Source: Thermofilum sp. NZ13
GTDB taxonomy: Archaea; Thermoproteota; Thermoprotei; Thermofilales; Thermofilaceae
DNA length: 64,000 bases
Direction: 5' to 3'
Assembly: GCA_002855745.1 (NCBI GenBank)
Contig: NDWX01000006.1
Location: 32,588 to 96,587, forward strand
Numbering within the stretch: the stretch's first letter is position 1; each line of letters opens with the position of its first letter. The position numbers and the translations under genes are program-made. The notes beneath the pieces are model-generated. The model searched no databases. It was not told where the DNA came from and saw only the letters and a program-made list of their open reading frames with translations. Below are positions 1 to 7,005 of the stretch, in pieces.

Positions 1-536
1 TACCACTCGGAGCATACCCCGTGTTACTCCTCTTAGCCGCGCTGGCCATAGGCAACGCGTACAACTACTACCTGAAGAGACTCTCCATCATCGGGAACCT
101 GGCCGTAGCCGGTCTAACGGCAAGCAGCTTCCTCTACGGGGCCCTTGCAACAGGCCTCGCGGTAGAGGAGAAAGTGTCACTCTTCTTCTTGATAGCCTTC
201 CTGGCGAACATTGGACGGGAGATCGCCAAGGGGGTACGGGATCTGGAGGGCGACATACGCGTCGGCGTATGCACGCTCGCCTGCGAAATCGGGGTCAAGC
301 AAGCGGGGCTGGTGTCAGCCATCTTCATGGCGCTAGCCGTTGCGCTAAGCCTCGCCTCCCCCCAGTACTTCGCTCTGAAGGAACCCTTTGTAGCTATGCT
401 GGCTTTGACGGACGCTATGTTCATCCACTCGATTTTCACGATTGCAAGAACCCCGACCCCTGAAGCCGCGGGGATCGTTAGGAGGAACACGCTTATAGGA
501 ATGCTGGTGGCCATCCTGGCGTTCACACTCCCCTAA
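1..536 (+). CDS. UbiA-family prenyltransferase, C-terminal part (cut by window edge)
   Basis: The reading frame is open to the left edge, so about 177 C-terminal residues are visible. UbiA enzymes move isoprenoid chains onto polar acceptors in the membrane; in archaea the usual member is geranylgeranylglyceryl-phosphate geranylgeranyltransferase, which adds the second ether chain of membrane lipids. The segment GVRDLEGD is the second Asp-rich, diphosphate-binding motif of the family, preceded by the NAYNYYLKR segment and followed by hydrophobic helices. The first Asp-rich motif lies outside the window. The chlorophyll/heme side of the family is less likely because of the archaeal context, but the substrate cannot be read from this fragment. 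Confidence 0.85.
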   Translation, partial: PLGAYPVLLLLAALAIGNAYNYYLKRLSIIGNLAVAGLTASSFLYGALATGLAVEEKVSLFFLIAFLANIGREIAKGVRDLEGDIRVGVCTLACEIGVKQAGLVSAIFMALAVALSLASPQYFALKEPFVAMLALTDAMFIHSIFTIARTPTPEAAGIVRRNTLIGMLVAILAFTLP

Positions 537-583
537 CTCGAAGCCAAAAGTATATACATGAGCTGCGCGATTCTGAGCCCCGT

Positions 584-937
584 ATGCGGCGCGGTGCGTC
601 TGGTGTAGCTTCAGCTCTACTCTCTGAGAGCGCTCTCGCATGGCTACTGCTGGCTTTTTCCATCGCGATCGCGGCCGGCCTCGTCTACGTTCTGGCCGAG
701 AGACCCCCATTCTCCCTTGGAACGTACATCATCTACCCGGGCACAGGCTCCCAGACCACGAGCGAGTTCCTGGTACTTCTCTTCCTGTACGCTCTCGCCG
801 TAGCCGGGCTACTGCTGGTTTACGAGGCCCCGAGGTACAGGTCCAGGCCGAACCTAGCAACAATGTTTCTAGTGACGGGTATCGTCTTGGCGTTCATCTC
901 CGTGACCCTGCTTTTGACGGTCTACGGCATGAAGTAA
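584..937 (+). CDS. Small three-TM protein resembling the membrane part of Ost3/Ost6 (MagT1/TUSC3)
   Basis: 117 aa with three predicted membrane helices at about residues 15-38, 56-78 and 88-113. Between the first two sits a loop with RPPF, then YIIYPG and SQTTSE. Eukaryotic Ost3/Ost6 proteins carry the same order in their membrane part: RGPPY, YIHGSSQ, QFVAE, a long helix ending in NEA, then a last helix; here the helix ends in VYEA. The thioredoxin domain of the eukaryotic subunits is absent. A TATA-like box (AAGTATATAC) lies about 30 nt before the ATG. The AglB gene lies 1.7 kb downstream on the same strand, which fits a role beside the oligosaccharyltransferase. The similarity is read by eye; a generic membrane protein remains possible. 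Confidence 0.6.
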   Translation: MRRGASGVASALLSESALAWLLLAFSIAIAAGLVYVLAERPPFSLGTYIIYPGTGSQTTSEFLVLLFLYALAVAGLLLVYEAPRYRSRPNLATMFLVTGIVLAFISVTLLLTVYGMK

Positions 938-1524
938 TGATCCCGAGGGTTTTTCTCAGAGCTTTGGGTAAGCCGGGCCTGCACGTAGTCTACGGTGGCC
1001 CGTCATCCTTCAAGACAGCTTTCTCGCTCTTCGCTGCGCTCCACCTAACAAAGTCCAAGGTGCTGTACGTCGGGCTGGCCAGGCACTCGCTCTTACACCC
1101 TGAGCCCAGCGACCGCTTGGCCGTCACCGCGATTCCAAACCTTAAGCAGGAACTGCACTTCCTCCTCAGCTTAGACCTAATCCCGGATAACATAGACGTC
1201 GTGGTCTACGACGGCTTCTCGGCTTACTACCTGCCCCTCCGTTTCTACATGCGTGAAAGCGCTATCACAAGGCTGCAGTTGCTCGCCGCGTCGAAGCTCT
1301 ACGCTCTATCCATGACGAGGGCAGTGCCCGTGCTGGTGACGACGCAGGAGGTCTCAGGGAGGAGGCCTCTGGCGTACCGAGTTCTCAGATTTTACGCCCA
1401 CGACTTCGTGAGGCTGGAGAGAACAGAGGCGGGGCTAAGGCTCGTCCTGACGGGAAAAGACCTTGATGAGAGGCTGTCTACCTCCTTGGAACCCGAGGAA
1501 CTGGGTATTGAAAAGCAAAAATAA
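937..1524 (+). CDS. RecA-superfamily ATPase-like protein (RadB/KaiC-like fold)
   Basis: 195 aa. The ATG overlaps the TAA of the upstream gene by one base (TAATG), so the two are translationally coupled. An open frame extends further upstream but overlaps the previous gene fully, hence this start. Residues about 18-28 give GGPSSFKTAF, a P-loop in which the usual Gly before Lys is Phe. A hydrophobic strand ending in VVVYDG around residue 90 looks like Walker B, and VPVLVTTQEVSG near residue 135 resembles the RecA-fold segment after Walker B. Such short single-domain proteins occur in archaea as RadB/KaiC relatives; the altered P-loop leaves ATP hydrolysis uncertain. Function unknown. Confidence 0.7.
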   Translation: MIPRVFLRALGKPGLHVVYGGPSSFKTAFSLFAALHLTKSKVLYVGLARHSLLHPEPSDRLAVTAIPNLKQELHFLLSLDLIPDNIDVVVYDGFSAYYLPLRFYMRESAITRLQLLAASKLYALSMTRAVPVLVTTQEVSGRRPLAYRVLRFYAHDFVRLERTEAGLRLVLTGKDLDERLSTSLEPEELGIEKQK

Positions 1525-1619
1525 TCCTCCGGTCTTAAAACACTCGGGGTGCGACGCCTAGGCGCATCGCCTCGGAGTGCCGCGAGAAGGCGGGCTTACT
1601 CGCCCAGTTCATCAAGAGA

Positions 1620-2102
1620 ATGAAGGGCGACTTCGTACTGGATCAGCTAAGCCCCGAGCTCGTAGTCCCATGCGAACTGATCGACGAAACTATCGGTGAG
1701 CCGGTCCTAAGCGTCTACCTCACCTGGTCGCCTGAGAGGGCCAGCGAGGTCGTGGTAGCGGTGGACCCCGGGGAGTCGAAAGCCGGCCTCGTGATAGCAG
1801 TAGAGGACGACGTGCTGTTCGTCGGGCTCTCCACGCCTGAGGCGATCTCGAGAATCATAAGGGTGCTCTCGGCGCACTACAGGAAGGTGATCTTAATCGT
1901 GGGGCGAACACCCTCATCCGAGAGGCTACTAGCCGGCAACCCGCCAAACGTGAACGTAGTGTTCCTAGAGGAGGCGAATCTACCCACCTTAAAGCTAGGG
2001 GGCAAATTCAAAGACGATGCCCTCGACGCGCTAAGGCTATACCTTAAAGGAAGAGCTCTGCTCGTGCAGAAGGCCGTGCAGGACGCTACCTCCTCCTCTT
2101 AA
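1620..2102 (+). CDS. RNase H-fold / RuvC-like protein
   Basis: 160 aa from the ATG. VVVAVDPGESKAG near residues 44-56 is the first strand of an RNase H fold with its acidic residue, as in RuvC/YqgF resolvases, and FKDDALDALRLYLKG near residues 128-142 gives the late acidic pair DD followed by an Ala/Leu helix typical of RuvC-like proteins. The frame is open upstream to 1539 and reads plausibly as protein (RRIASECREKAGLL), but it contains no ATG, GTG or TTG, so the true N-terminus may be longer with a non-standard start or the sequence may carry a small shift. The 3' end overlaps the opposite-strand zinc-ribbon gene by 17 nt. Confidence 0.65.
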   Translation: MKGDFVLDQLSPELVVPCELIDETIGEPVLSVYLTWSPERASEVVVAVDPGESKAGLVIAVEDDVLFVGLSTPEAISRIIRVLSAHYRKVILIVGRTPSSERLLAGNPPNVNVVFLEEANLPTLKLGGKFKDDALDALRLYLKGRALLVQKAVQDATSSS

Positions 2103-2247
2103 CCTTAACCTCTACAGGCCTCCAGTCGATCTCGCGACCGCACCTCGGGCAACGCCCACCCACAGAGGCGTAGATCTTGTAGAGGTTGGGTACCTTGCTA
2201 CCCTTGTAGAACACGTAACCGCACTTGCTGCACACAACGGTTATCAT
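2086..2247 (-). CDS. Tiny zinc-ribbon protein
   Basis: 53 aa starting MITVVCSKCGYVFYKG. Two CxxC knuckles, CSKC near residue 6 and CPRC near residue 33, form a zinc ribbon of about 30 residues, followed by a basic tail (VEVKVKRRR). Small crenarchaeal zinc ribbons of this kind bind RNA, ribosomes or DNA, but no target can be named. It is convergent with, and overlaps by 17 nt, the RNase H-fold gene. The AT-rich stretch GATATATTTG at 2270-2279 lies about 25-30 nt upstream and serves as a TATA box for this strand. Confidence 0.75.
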   Translation of the reverse strand: MITVVCSKCGYVFYKGSKVPNLYKIYASVGGRCPRCGREIDWRPVEVKVKRRR

Positions 2248-2442
2248 TGACCTGAATATCGGCGCTCAGAGATATATTTGCTTGCCCAGAGTTTAGCCTC
2301 CCTGAAAAGCCCCCTGAGCTTACAGAGCGAAACGCCTTCACTCTCGATCCCGCGCCCTTGCCCCTGTGTCCGATTCAGGCGAATATGGATCCGCGCATGC
2401 TGCAGGAAAACCGTAGGCTAGCTCGCGGCTCGACTTAAGGAT

Positions 2443-2497
2443 AGGATGATGCGCCTGGAGAACAGAGCTCGTGAGGAATGCACGCGGGTCCTGAAGC
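2443..2497 (+). ncRNA. Candidate C/D box sRNA
   Basis: In the gap before aglB the boxes fall in the archaeal C/D order and spacing: C-like ATGATGC at 2446-2452, D'-like CAGA at 2463-2466, C'-like GTGAGGA at 2471-2477 and D box CTGA at 2491-2494. The guides would be 10 nt and 13 nt, and the D'-C' gap is 4 nt, all near the archaeal norm. The C, D' and C' boxes each deviate from consensus and no strong terminal stem is seen, so this is a candidate only. Archaeal C/D RNAs direct 2'-O-methylation of rRNA and tRNA. Confidence 0.35.
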
Positions 2498-2665
2498 AAA
2501 AAATGGGGGTAAGCTAGACTCTATCCGCGTCCAGCGATGCAGAGAAAATCTCACTGGCGTTTCTCGGTTGCAGGAAGAGATAAGGATGGGAAGCGAAAAG
2601 CAGTAGTAGTACGTGCTGGAGGGGGATGCACAAAAATAAATACCCGGGGTAAGAGCACCTATTCT

Positions 2666-4873
2666 GTGTCTGACAGGAGCGACACGCCATCGAAGAAGGT
2701 TGCGTCAGGACTCCTCAGGTTTCTAGAAGCACTTGGAGATACTAGGGCCGTGGTTGCAGTCATCCTAATCCTGGCATTCACTGTGACGCTGCTTGCGCGA
2801 CTAGCCCCCCTCCACTGGGGCACGTACTTGAACGAGTTCGACCCATACTACGAGTACTACCTCTCCGTCAAGATGTTAGAAAACGGCAACGGTAGTTTCC
2901 TCGGGGGCTTAGCCTGGTGGTACCACTGGTGGCTCGAGAACCCTAAGCCCAGGGACACCCTGTTCTGGGCGCCGAGCGGTAGAGACCTCAGGGGCACGAG
3001 CCAGCCCGGAGCAGCGTTCTTCACGGTAGCCACGTACGAGCTTCTCAGAGACCTCGGCCTCCAAGTCGACCTCTACTTCATCCACGGCATCATCGTCCCC
3101 GTCGGAGCCGCCTTCGCGGTCTTCACCGCTTACCTGCTGGGAAGGGAGCTCAAGGACGAGCGGGTGGGCGCGTTATCCGCGGTTATGATAGCGCTGAGCT
3201 GGGCGTACATGTACAGGACCAACTACGGGGCCAAGCACGAGGGCCTAGCTATCCCCTTCATGCTTCTCGGCTTCTACCTATTCCTCTTAGCGTACCGCAG
3301 GAACTCCGTCCCGCTTGCCATCCTGGCAGGCCTCTCGCAGGGCATCGTTGTCCTGTCTTGGGGCGGATACCTCTACCCCTGGAACTTCCTCGCGCTACTC
3401 GCACTCTTATGGCTGCTCATCCACCCGGATGACAGGACGCTAGCCAAGGTCTATGTTGCCTCGAACGCCGTAATCACCCTCTTCGTCGCCACGACGCCGA
3501 GGTTCGGCCCTAAAACCGCCTTTCTCTCACTGGTAGGCTTCCTCCCGCTCGCCACCACCGTCTACGCCGTATTCCTGCTCACAGGCTTTTCCAGAATCAG
3601 AACCTTGAGCCCCTCCCAGATTAAGAAGGCCGGCCTCGCGGCCCTTGGAGTGCTGGCGGCCCTGCTCGCTGTGGCGACGATCACGGGTCTGACGTCACTG
3701 ATCTCGGGCAGGATCCTGGCCGTTGTCCTGCCTACGATAAGAGAGCCCGGAGTGACCACGGTGGCGGAGCACGCGGTTCCATCGTGGAACCAGCTATTCG
3801 ACGACTTCCAATCGTCCATCGTTTTCGGCATATTTGCGGTGTTCATTTTAGCGAGGAGGATGAGGAGCGACCTCAAGGCTGCCTTCGCATCACTGTACCT
3901 TGCCACGTCCCTGTACTTCTCCTCATCGATAGTCAGGCTCATCCTGCTGCTCTCACCCGCAATATCGGTCGTTGCCTCGATGGGCCTCGTAGAGCTCTTC
4001 GATAGGGTGCTCGACACTACCCGCACAGCGGCCTACAGGAGGCGTGGTGGCGGCAACGTTTCCGGCGCCGTGGTGGCCTTAGTCCTCGTGGTGCTGTTGC
4101 TGCTGTTTTCCCCGTCGATCCTGGGCTCCAAGGTACCGCTCTACTCGCATCAGCCTGCACTTATACTCACTTCCTCTATACCCATGGTCGACTACAACTA
4201 CCAGTACATGGACTGGATCTCCGCTCTGGAGTGGATCAAGCTGAACGTGCCGCGCGACGCGACGATAGCGACGTGGTGGGACTACGGCTACTGGATCAGC
4301 GTGAACACGGGGCGAAAGACCACCTGCGACAACGCGACCATAGACACCAGGCAGATCCAGAAAATAGCCAGGGCCTTCATGTCCGACGAGGACACGGCCC
4401 TCAGCATATTCAGAGAGCTGAACGTGACGTACGTGGTCGTCTTCGAGCCCCTACAGTCCCTCACCCTGTCCACAGGCGTTAACGTGTACTTCTCCATGAT
4501 CCACCCCGCGCTCGGCGGAGACATGGCAAAGAGCCCGCAGATGCTGAAGTGGATAGGGCTCGACGCGGGAGACTACATCTACGGCTACAGAAACGGCTCG
4601 TACGCGTACCTCGACCTCGGCAACAACCAGAGGATATACCTCCTGGTGCCAGCCGCAACGCCCCAAGCCCTAAACTCGACCCTCTACAGGATGATCTACA
4701 CGAGAAACTACAAGCAGCAGGTGTTCATCTTCGACGCCTTCCTAGGGCAGCTCCAGGGCTACAACGGTCCCCACTACCTTCTCCAGCCACTGAAGAACTT
4801 CGAGCTAGTCTACGTGTCCGAACCGAACGGCTGGGTGAAGGTATTCAAGGTTAAGGCAGCAGCATCACCATAA
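2666..4873 (+). CDS. aglB: Oligosaccharyltransferase catalytic subunit AglB (STT3 family)
   Basis: 735 aa from GTG 2666. The enzyme moves a lipid-linked glycan to Asn in N-X-S/T sequons on the outer face of the cytoplasmic membrane. The first helix (about residues 18-38) is followed by NEFDPYYEYY, the STT3 first external-loop acidic motif; some 12 more helices follow; the C-terminal globular domain carries TWWDYGYWI, the WWDYG signature that binds the +2 Ser/Thr. An open frame extends upstream to 2537, but a TATA-like box at 2633-2643 (AAAATAAATA) lies about 27 nt before GTG 2666, and the upstream residues are basic and low in hydrophobicity, so the GTG start is preferred. The extracellular proteins at 48.9-54.5 and 59.5-62.9 kb are rich in sequons and are likely substrates. 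Confidence 0.92.
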   Translation: MSDRSDTPSKKVASGLLRFLEALGDTRAVVAVILILAFTVTLLARLAPLHWGTYLNEFDPYYEYYLSVKMLENGNGSFLGGLAWWYHWWLENPKPRDTLFWAPSGRDLRGTSQPGAAFFTVATYELLRDLGLQVDLYFIHGIIVPVGAAFAVFTAYLLGRELKDERVGALSAVMIALSWAYMYRTNYGAKHEGLAIPFMLLGFYLFLLAYRRNSVPLAILAGLSQGIVVLSWGGYLYPWNFLALLALLWLLIHPDDRTLAKVYVASNAVITLFVATTPRFGPKTAFLSLVGFLPLATTVYAVFLLTGFSRIRTLSPSQIKKAGLAALGVLAALLAVATITGLTSLISGRILAVVLPTIREPGVTTVAEHAVPSWNQLFDDFQSSIVFGIFAVFILARRMRSDLKAAFASLYLATSLYFSSSIVRLILLLSPAISVVASMGLVELFDRVLDTTRTAAYRRRGGGNVSGAVVALVLVVLLLLFSPSILGSKVPLYSHQPALILTSSIPMVDYNYQYMDWISALEWIKLNVPRDATIATWWDYGYWISVNTGRKTTCDNATIDTRQIQKIARAFMSDEDTALSIFRELNVTYVVVFEPLQSLTLSTGVNVYFSMIHPALGGDMAKSPQMLKWIGLDAGDYIYGYRNGSYAYLDLGNNQRIYLLVPAATPQALNSTLYRMIYTRNYKQQVFIFDAFLGQLQGYNGPHYLLQPLKNFELVYVSEPNGWVKVFKVKAAASP

Positions 4874-5180
4874 ATCCCGTTTTCTGGAACACAACACCCT
4901 TTTCTGAAGCAAGTTTCGCGTGAACGTCACATTTGTTCTGTTTGAACGAACCCTCCCATCTTTCTACGCCGAGGCAATGCTACTTTTTATCTCTTCCCTG
5001 AATTCTTCCCGTGTTAGACCTACGCTTTCCCTCGCCCGAGGGCTTTGTGGGGGGTTGTTGGTTGGTGCTCGAGCGTAGGCTAGAGCTGTGTAGTCACGGA
5101 GGCTGTGAAGGCTCCAGCGGCCTACCGCGGAGCCATGCGCTCGGGGGGCTGCAGGGAAAAGAGAGAGGGAAAAGCGGTTC
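4874..5180. other. Intergenic region after aglB
   Basis: No credible gene. It contains the block GCAATGCTACTTTTTA at 4974-4989, which recurs exactly at 27407-27422 and is the first of three blocks shared in the same order with the region after the 5S gene. Confidence 0.5.
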
Positions 5181-5342
5181 TCAGCCGAGGAGCTTGAGCC
5201 GTATGTACTTCGAGAGGCTCAGGCCCCTCTTCCCCGCCCCCCTCAGCCTCTCCCTCTCGGCCGGCGTCACGCGCACACGGACTATCTCAGAGCACTCAGC
5301 TTGCTCGAGCGCGGCATGGTAGTCCGAAGCGTAGGCGAACAC
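5181..5342 (-). CDS. Small ribbon-helix-helix / mobilisation-type protein
   Basis: 53 aa from a GTG. The second half, IVRVRVTPAERERLRGAGKR followed by GLSLSKYIRLKLLG, has the strand-helix-helix pattern of ribbon-helix-helix DNA-binding proteins: alternating R/V strand, TPAERERL helix, then the L-S-x-S-x-Y-I-R turn seen in plasmid mobilisation and antitoxin repressors. A TATA-like TTATAAAC at 5358-5365 is only about 20 nt upstream of this GTG, so translation may start at a GTG further inside (codons for VRV). It lies in a decayed patch with a SWIM relic and probably belongs to a mobile element. Confidence 0.5.
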   Translation of the reverse strand: MFAYASDYHAALEQAECSEIVRVRVTPAERERLRGAGKRGLSLSKYIRLKLLG

Positions 5343-5373
5343 AGCTTGTGTGAGCGTTTATAACCCCCCTCAC

Positions 5374-5404
5374 GCGCTTAGCCTCGACCATCGAGGCTAA
5401 GCGC
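5374..5404. repeat. Perfect 14-bp inverted repeat
   Basis: Arms GCGCTTAGCCTCGA (5374-5387) and its exact complement (5391-5404) are separated by CCA. It lies just upstream of the ribbon-helix-helix gene and its promoter-like TTATAAAC, so it may be the operator of that gene; a transcription terminator or an element end is the alternative. Confidence 0.7.
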
Positions 5405-5414
5405 CGAGATTTGA

Positions 5415-5717
5415 GAGAGCGTTGCGAGGCCAGTCAGCCCGAGCCACCTCGTAACGCTCTGGGGCCTACGCGAGCCGAAGCCGCTAAGCAAAGCGTTCGC
5501 TACGAGGAACACCAGGCACACTGCTCCGGCTGGAGAGGCTCCGCTCACCAGCTTCATCAGGGAGGCCGTCGCCGGCAACGTGAGGTACGTCTACCTCACT
5601 GAGAGGGCCTGCGGACCGCTTGTGCTACTTGGCTACAGCCTCGAGGAGCTGATGTGCGGCGGTGCCGCCTTTAGGCTCATCAGTCGCTTAGCTTCATCTG
5701 CCTCCAGTACAGCATGA
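5415..5717 (+). pseudogene. Possible degenerate gene of unknown family
   Basis: A 100-codon frame reads as plausible protein with helices such as TSFIREAVAGNVRYVYLTER and LLGYSLEELMCGG. It begins right after an in-frame TGA and has no start codon in its first 60 codons, so it is either the end of a broken gene or chance. Its last part overlaps, on the other strand, the SWIM relic. No family recognised. Confidence 0.2.
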
Positions 5718-5768
5718 CCGTTATTATGTGGCTGCATATCCTCGCCTGTGCACGTAGCCGTAAGCCAT
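5680..5768 (-). pseudogene. Relic of a SWIM zinc-finger gene
   Basis: Read on the minus strand, one frame gives MAYGYVHR and the next gives ARICSHIITVMLYWRQ followed by MKLSD and a stop. The intact gene at 55548-55949 reads AYGYVRRARICSHIATVMLY then RRQLRLRA at its C-terminus. The two relic pieces therefore join across a single-base shift, and everything upstream (the CxC half of the zinc finger and the helical domain) is gone. This is the decayed tail of a second copy of the accessory gene found at 55 kb. Confidence 0.65.
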
Positions 5769-5831
5769 GGAGAAGCAGCCAGCCTTTAACAGAGTGTAAC
5801 GATGTTATACTTTCAGTGTAATCATCGGAAC

Positions 5832-5973
5832 AGCCGGCTGCTCCTCCCCGGAAGCCCCCTCGAGGGGCAGGCCCGAAGAGGGCGATGCAACGCCCCCGTG
5901 GGGCGACCCCGAGGCCGACCAAAGGATGACGACAAATTTAAGGGGGGCCAGCGGGGGCAGAAAAGCAGGAGCG
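5832..5973. repeat. Dispersed repeat, copy A
   Basis: About 142 bp clearly similar along its whole length to 27661-27800 (copy B). Shared blocks include GCCGGCT, CCCGGAAGCCCC, TCGAGG, GCAGGCCCG, GCCCCCGT, GACCAAAG and GGGGGCAGAAA. Both copies lie at the 3' end of a leftward gene. Copy A runs into the Trm-G10 gene, so the stop codon and last ~11 residues of that protein lie inside the repeat. The segment GGGC..GCCC at 5880-5895 can form a hairpin; in copy B one pair changes from C-G to U-G, which keeps pairing. It could be a small RNA gene or a miniature mobile element. Confidence 0.65.
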
Positions 5974-7002
5974 CCAAACTGACCTCGTGAGGCTTGAGTG
6001 CTCGCGAATCCAGCAGATCTCCTCGCACCCCAAATCCCTCAACTCTGCATTGGCGCCTTCATATGGATAAAGGAAAACGCACGACCCTCTCTTCTTTAGA
6101 GCCTCCTTTACACGCCGAAGTGCGAGTTTGAGTGTTTCATCGGGGCTTCGCCCCTTTGCGGAGGCGAGCCGGCCGTACGGCGGATCAAATGCTATCGAGT
6201 CCACAGCATTCGCCCTTAAAGGGAGCATTGAAGCGTCTGAAAGTATGAGGTCTACTCTTTCGTAGAGGCCGTGGAAAATCGCGTTCCTCCGAGTCCCCCG
6301 AACCGGTCTGTAGTGTATTTCAACCCCCACCGCGTAAAACCCTAAAAGAGCCGCTTCTATGAGCGTGCTACCCGAGCCGCAGAACGGGTCCAGAAACGTC
6401 CTGGTCTCGTTACTTGAACCGGGTCCCTGAGTGGATAAGTTTACTAGGAAGAGAGCCAACTTCGGTGAAAGAGCTGAGAACTGCAAGTACGGTCTCTTCT
6501 CGGGTGAGCGATACGTGAATCTATCTCTCCTGAAGCTGTGAAATATCTCACCCCAGTAAGCTTTCTCTCTTGCGAAGTCTACTAGAAGGAAAAATCTTTG
6601 ACCATGCTCGGGATAAATTTCACCAAGAGAGAGGTTGCTCTTCTGGATAAATTTTCCCAAAAGGCAGTTCACTACCCGGACTTTATTTGGTTTTTCACCA
6701 ATGATGACTATCTTGACTGAGCGAAACCACTCCTTGCTTCCTGGTTCCGCCTCCAGGGTGCAATCCCCAATCTCCACCTCTTCTCTAACAACAATGACGT
6801 CGCTCAATGTTACAGACCGGTATGCGTGCTCCATCAGCTCTCCTAGGTCGACGCTTCCCTCCACCTCGTAGAGGTTCCTGCTCAACTCCCTTACAACTCC
6901 ACTTCCCGATAATAAACGAAGCATATTGGAGATGTCTACTTGGCTACATTCTCCGAGATTCCATTTGAATACTAGGAGTAGCTTACTTACGTTGCGATCC
7001 AA
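5938..7002 (-). CDS. tRNA (guanine-10-N2)-dimethyltransferase-like enzyme (Trm-G10/Trm11 family)
   Basis: 354 aa. The N-terminal half has the THUMP-type RNA-binding layout; the C-terminal half is a Rossmann methyltransferase with FLDPFCGSGSTLIEAALLG (SAM-binding motif I) near residue 207 and AFDPPYGR (motif IV, DPPY of exocyclic-amino methyltransferases) near residue 275. This architecture is that of archaeal Trm-G10, which makes m2G/m2,2G at position 10 of tRNA. It starts 3 nt after the DUF373 gene ends, so the two form an operon. The last ~11 residues (ending SAPAGPP) are encoded inside dispersed repeat A and probably replace the original C-terminus. Confidence 0.85.
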   Translation of the reverse strand: MDRNVSKLLLVFKWNLGECSQVDISNMLRLLSGSGVVRELSRNLYEVEGSVDLGELMEHAYRSVTLSDVIVVREEVEIGDCTLEAEPGSKEWFRSVKIVIIGEKPNKVRVVNCLLGKFIQKSNLSLGEIYPEHGQRFFLLVDFAREKAYWGEIFHSFRRDRFTYRSPEKRPYLQFSALSPKLALFLVNLSTQGPGSSNETRTFLDPFCGSGSTLIEAALLGFYAVGVEIHYRPVRGTRRNAIFHGLYERVDLILSDASMLPLRANAVDSIAFDPPYGRLASAKGRSPDETLKLALRRVKEALKKRGSCVFLYPYEGANAELRDLGCEEICWIREHSSLTRSVWRSCFSAPAGPP

Positions 7003-7005
7003 GTA

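Noticed and set aside
5011..5322. 103-codon open frame on the plus strand
   Set aside because: It lies opposite the ribbon-helix-helix gene, has low-complexity composition (Ser/Leu/Arg) and no promoter or family signal.
5851..5875. SRP RNA helix 8 in the dispersed repeat (GGAAG ... GGCAG)
   Set aside because: The bases flanking GGAAG do not pair as in helix 8, and the repeat is half the length of archaeal SRP RNA.
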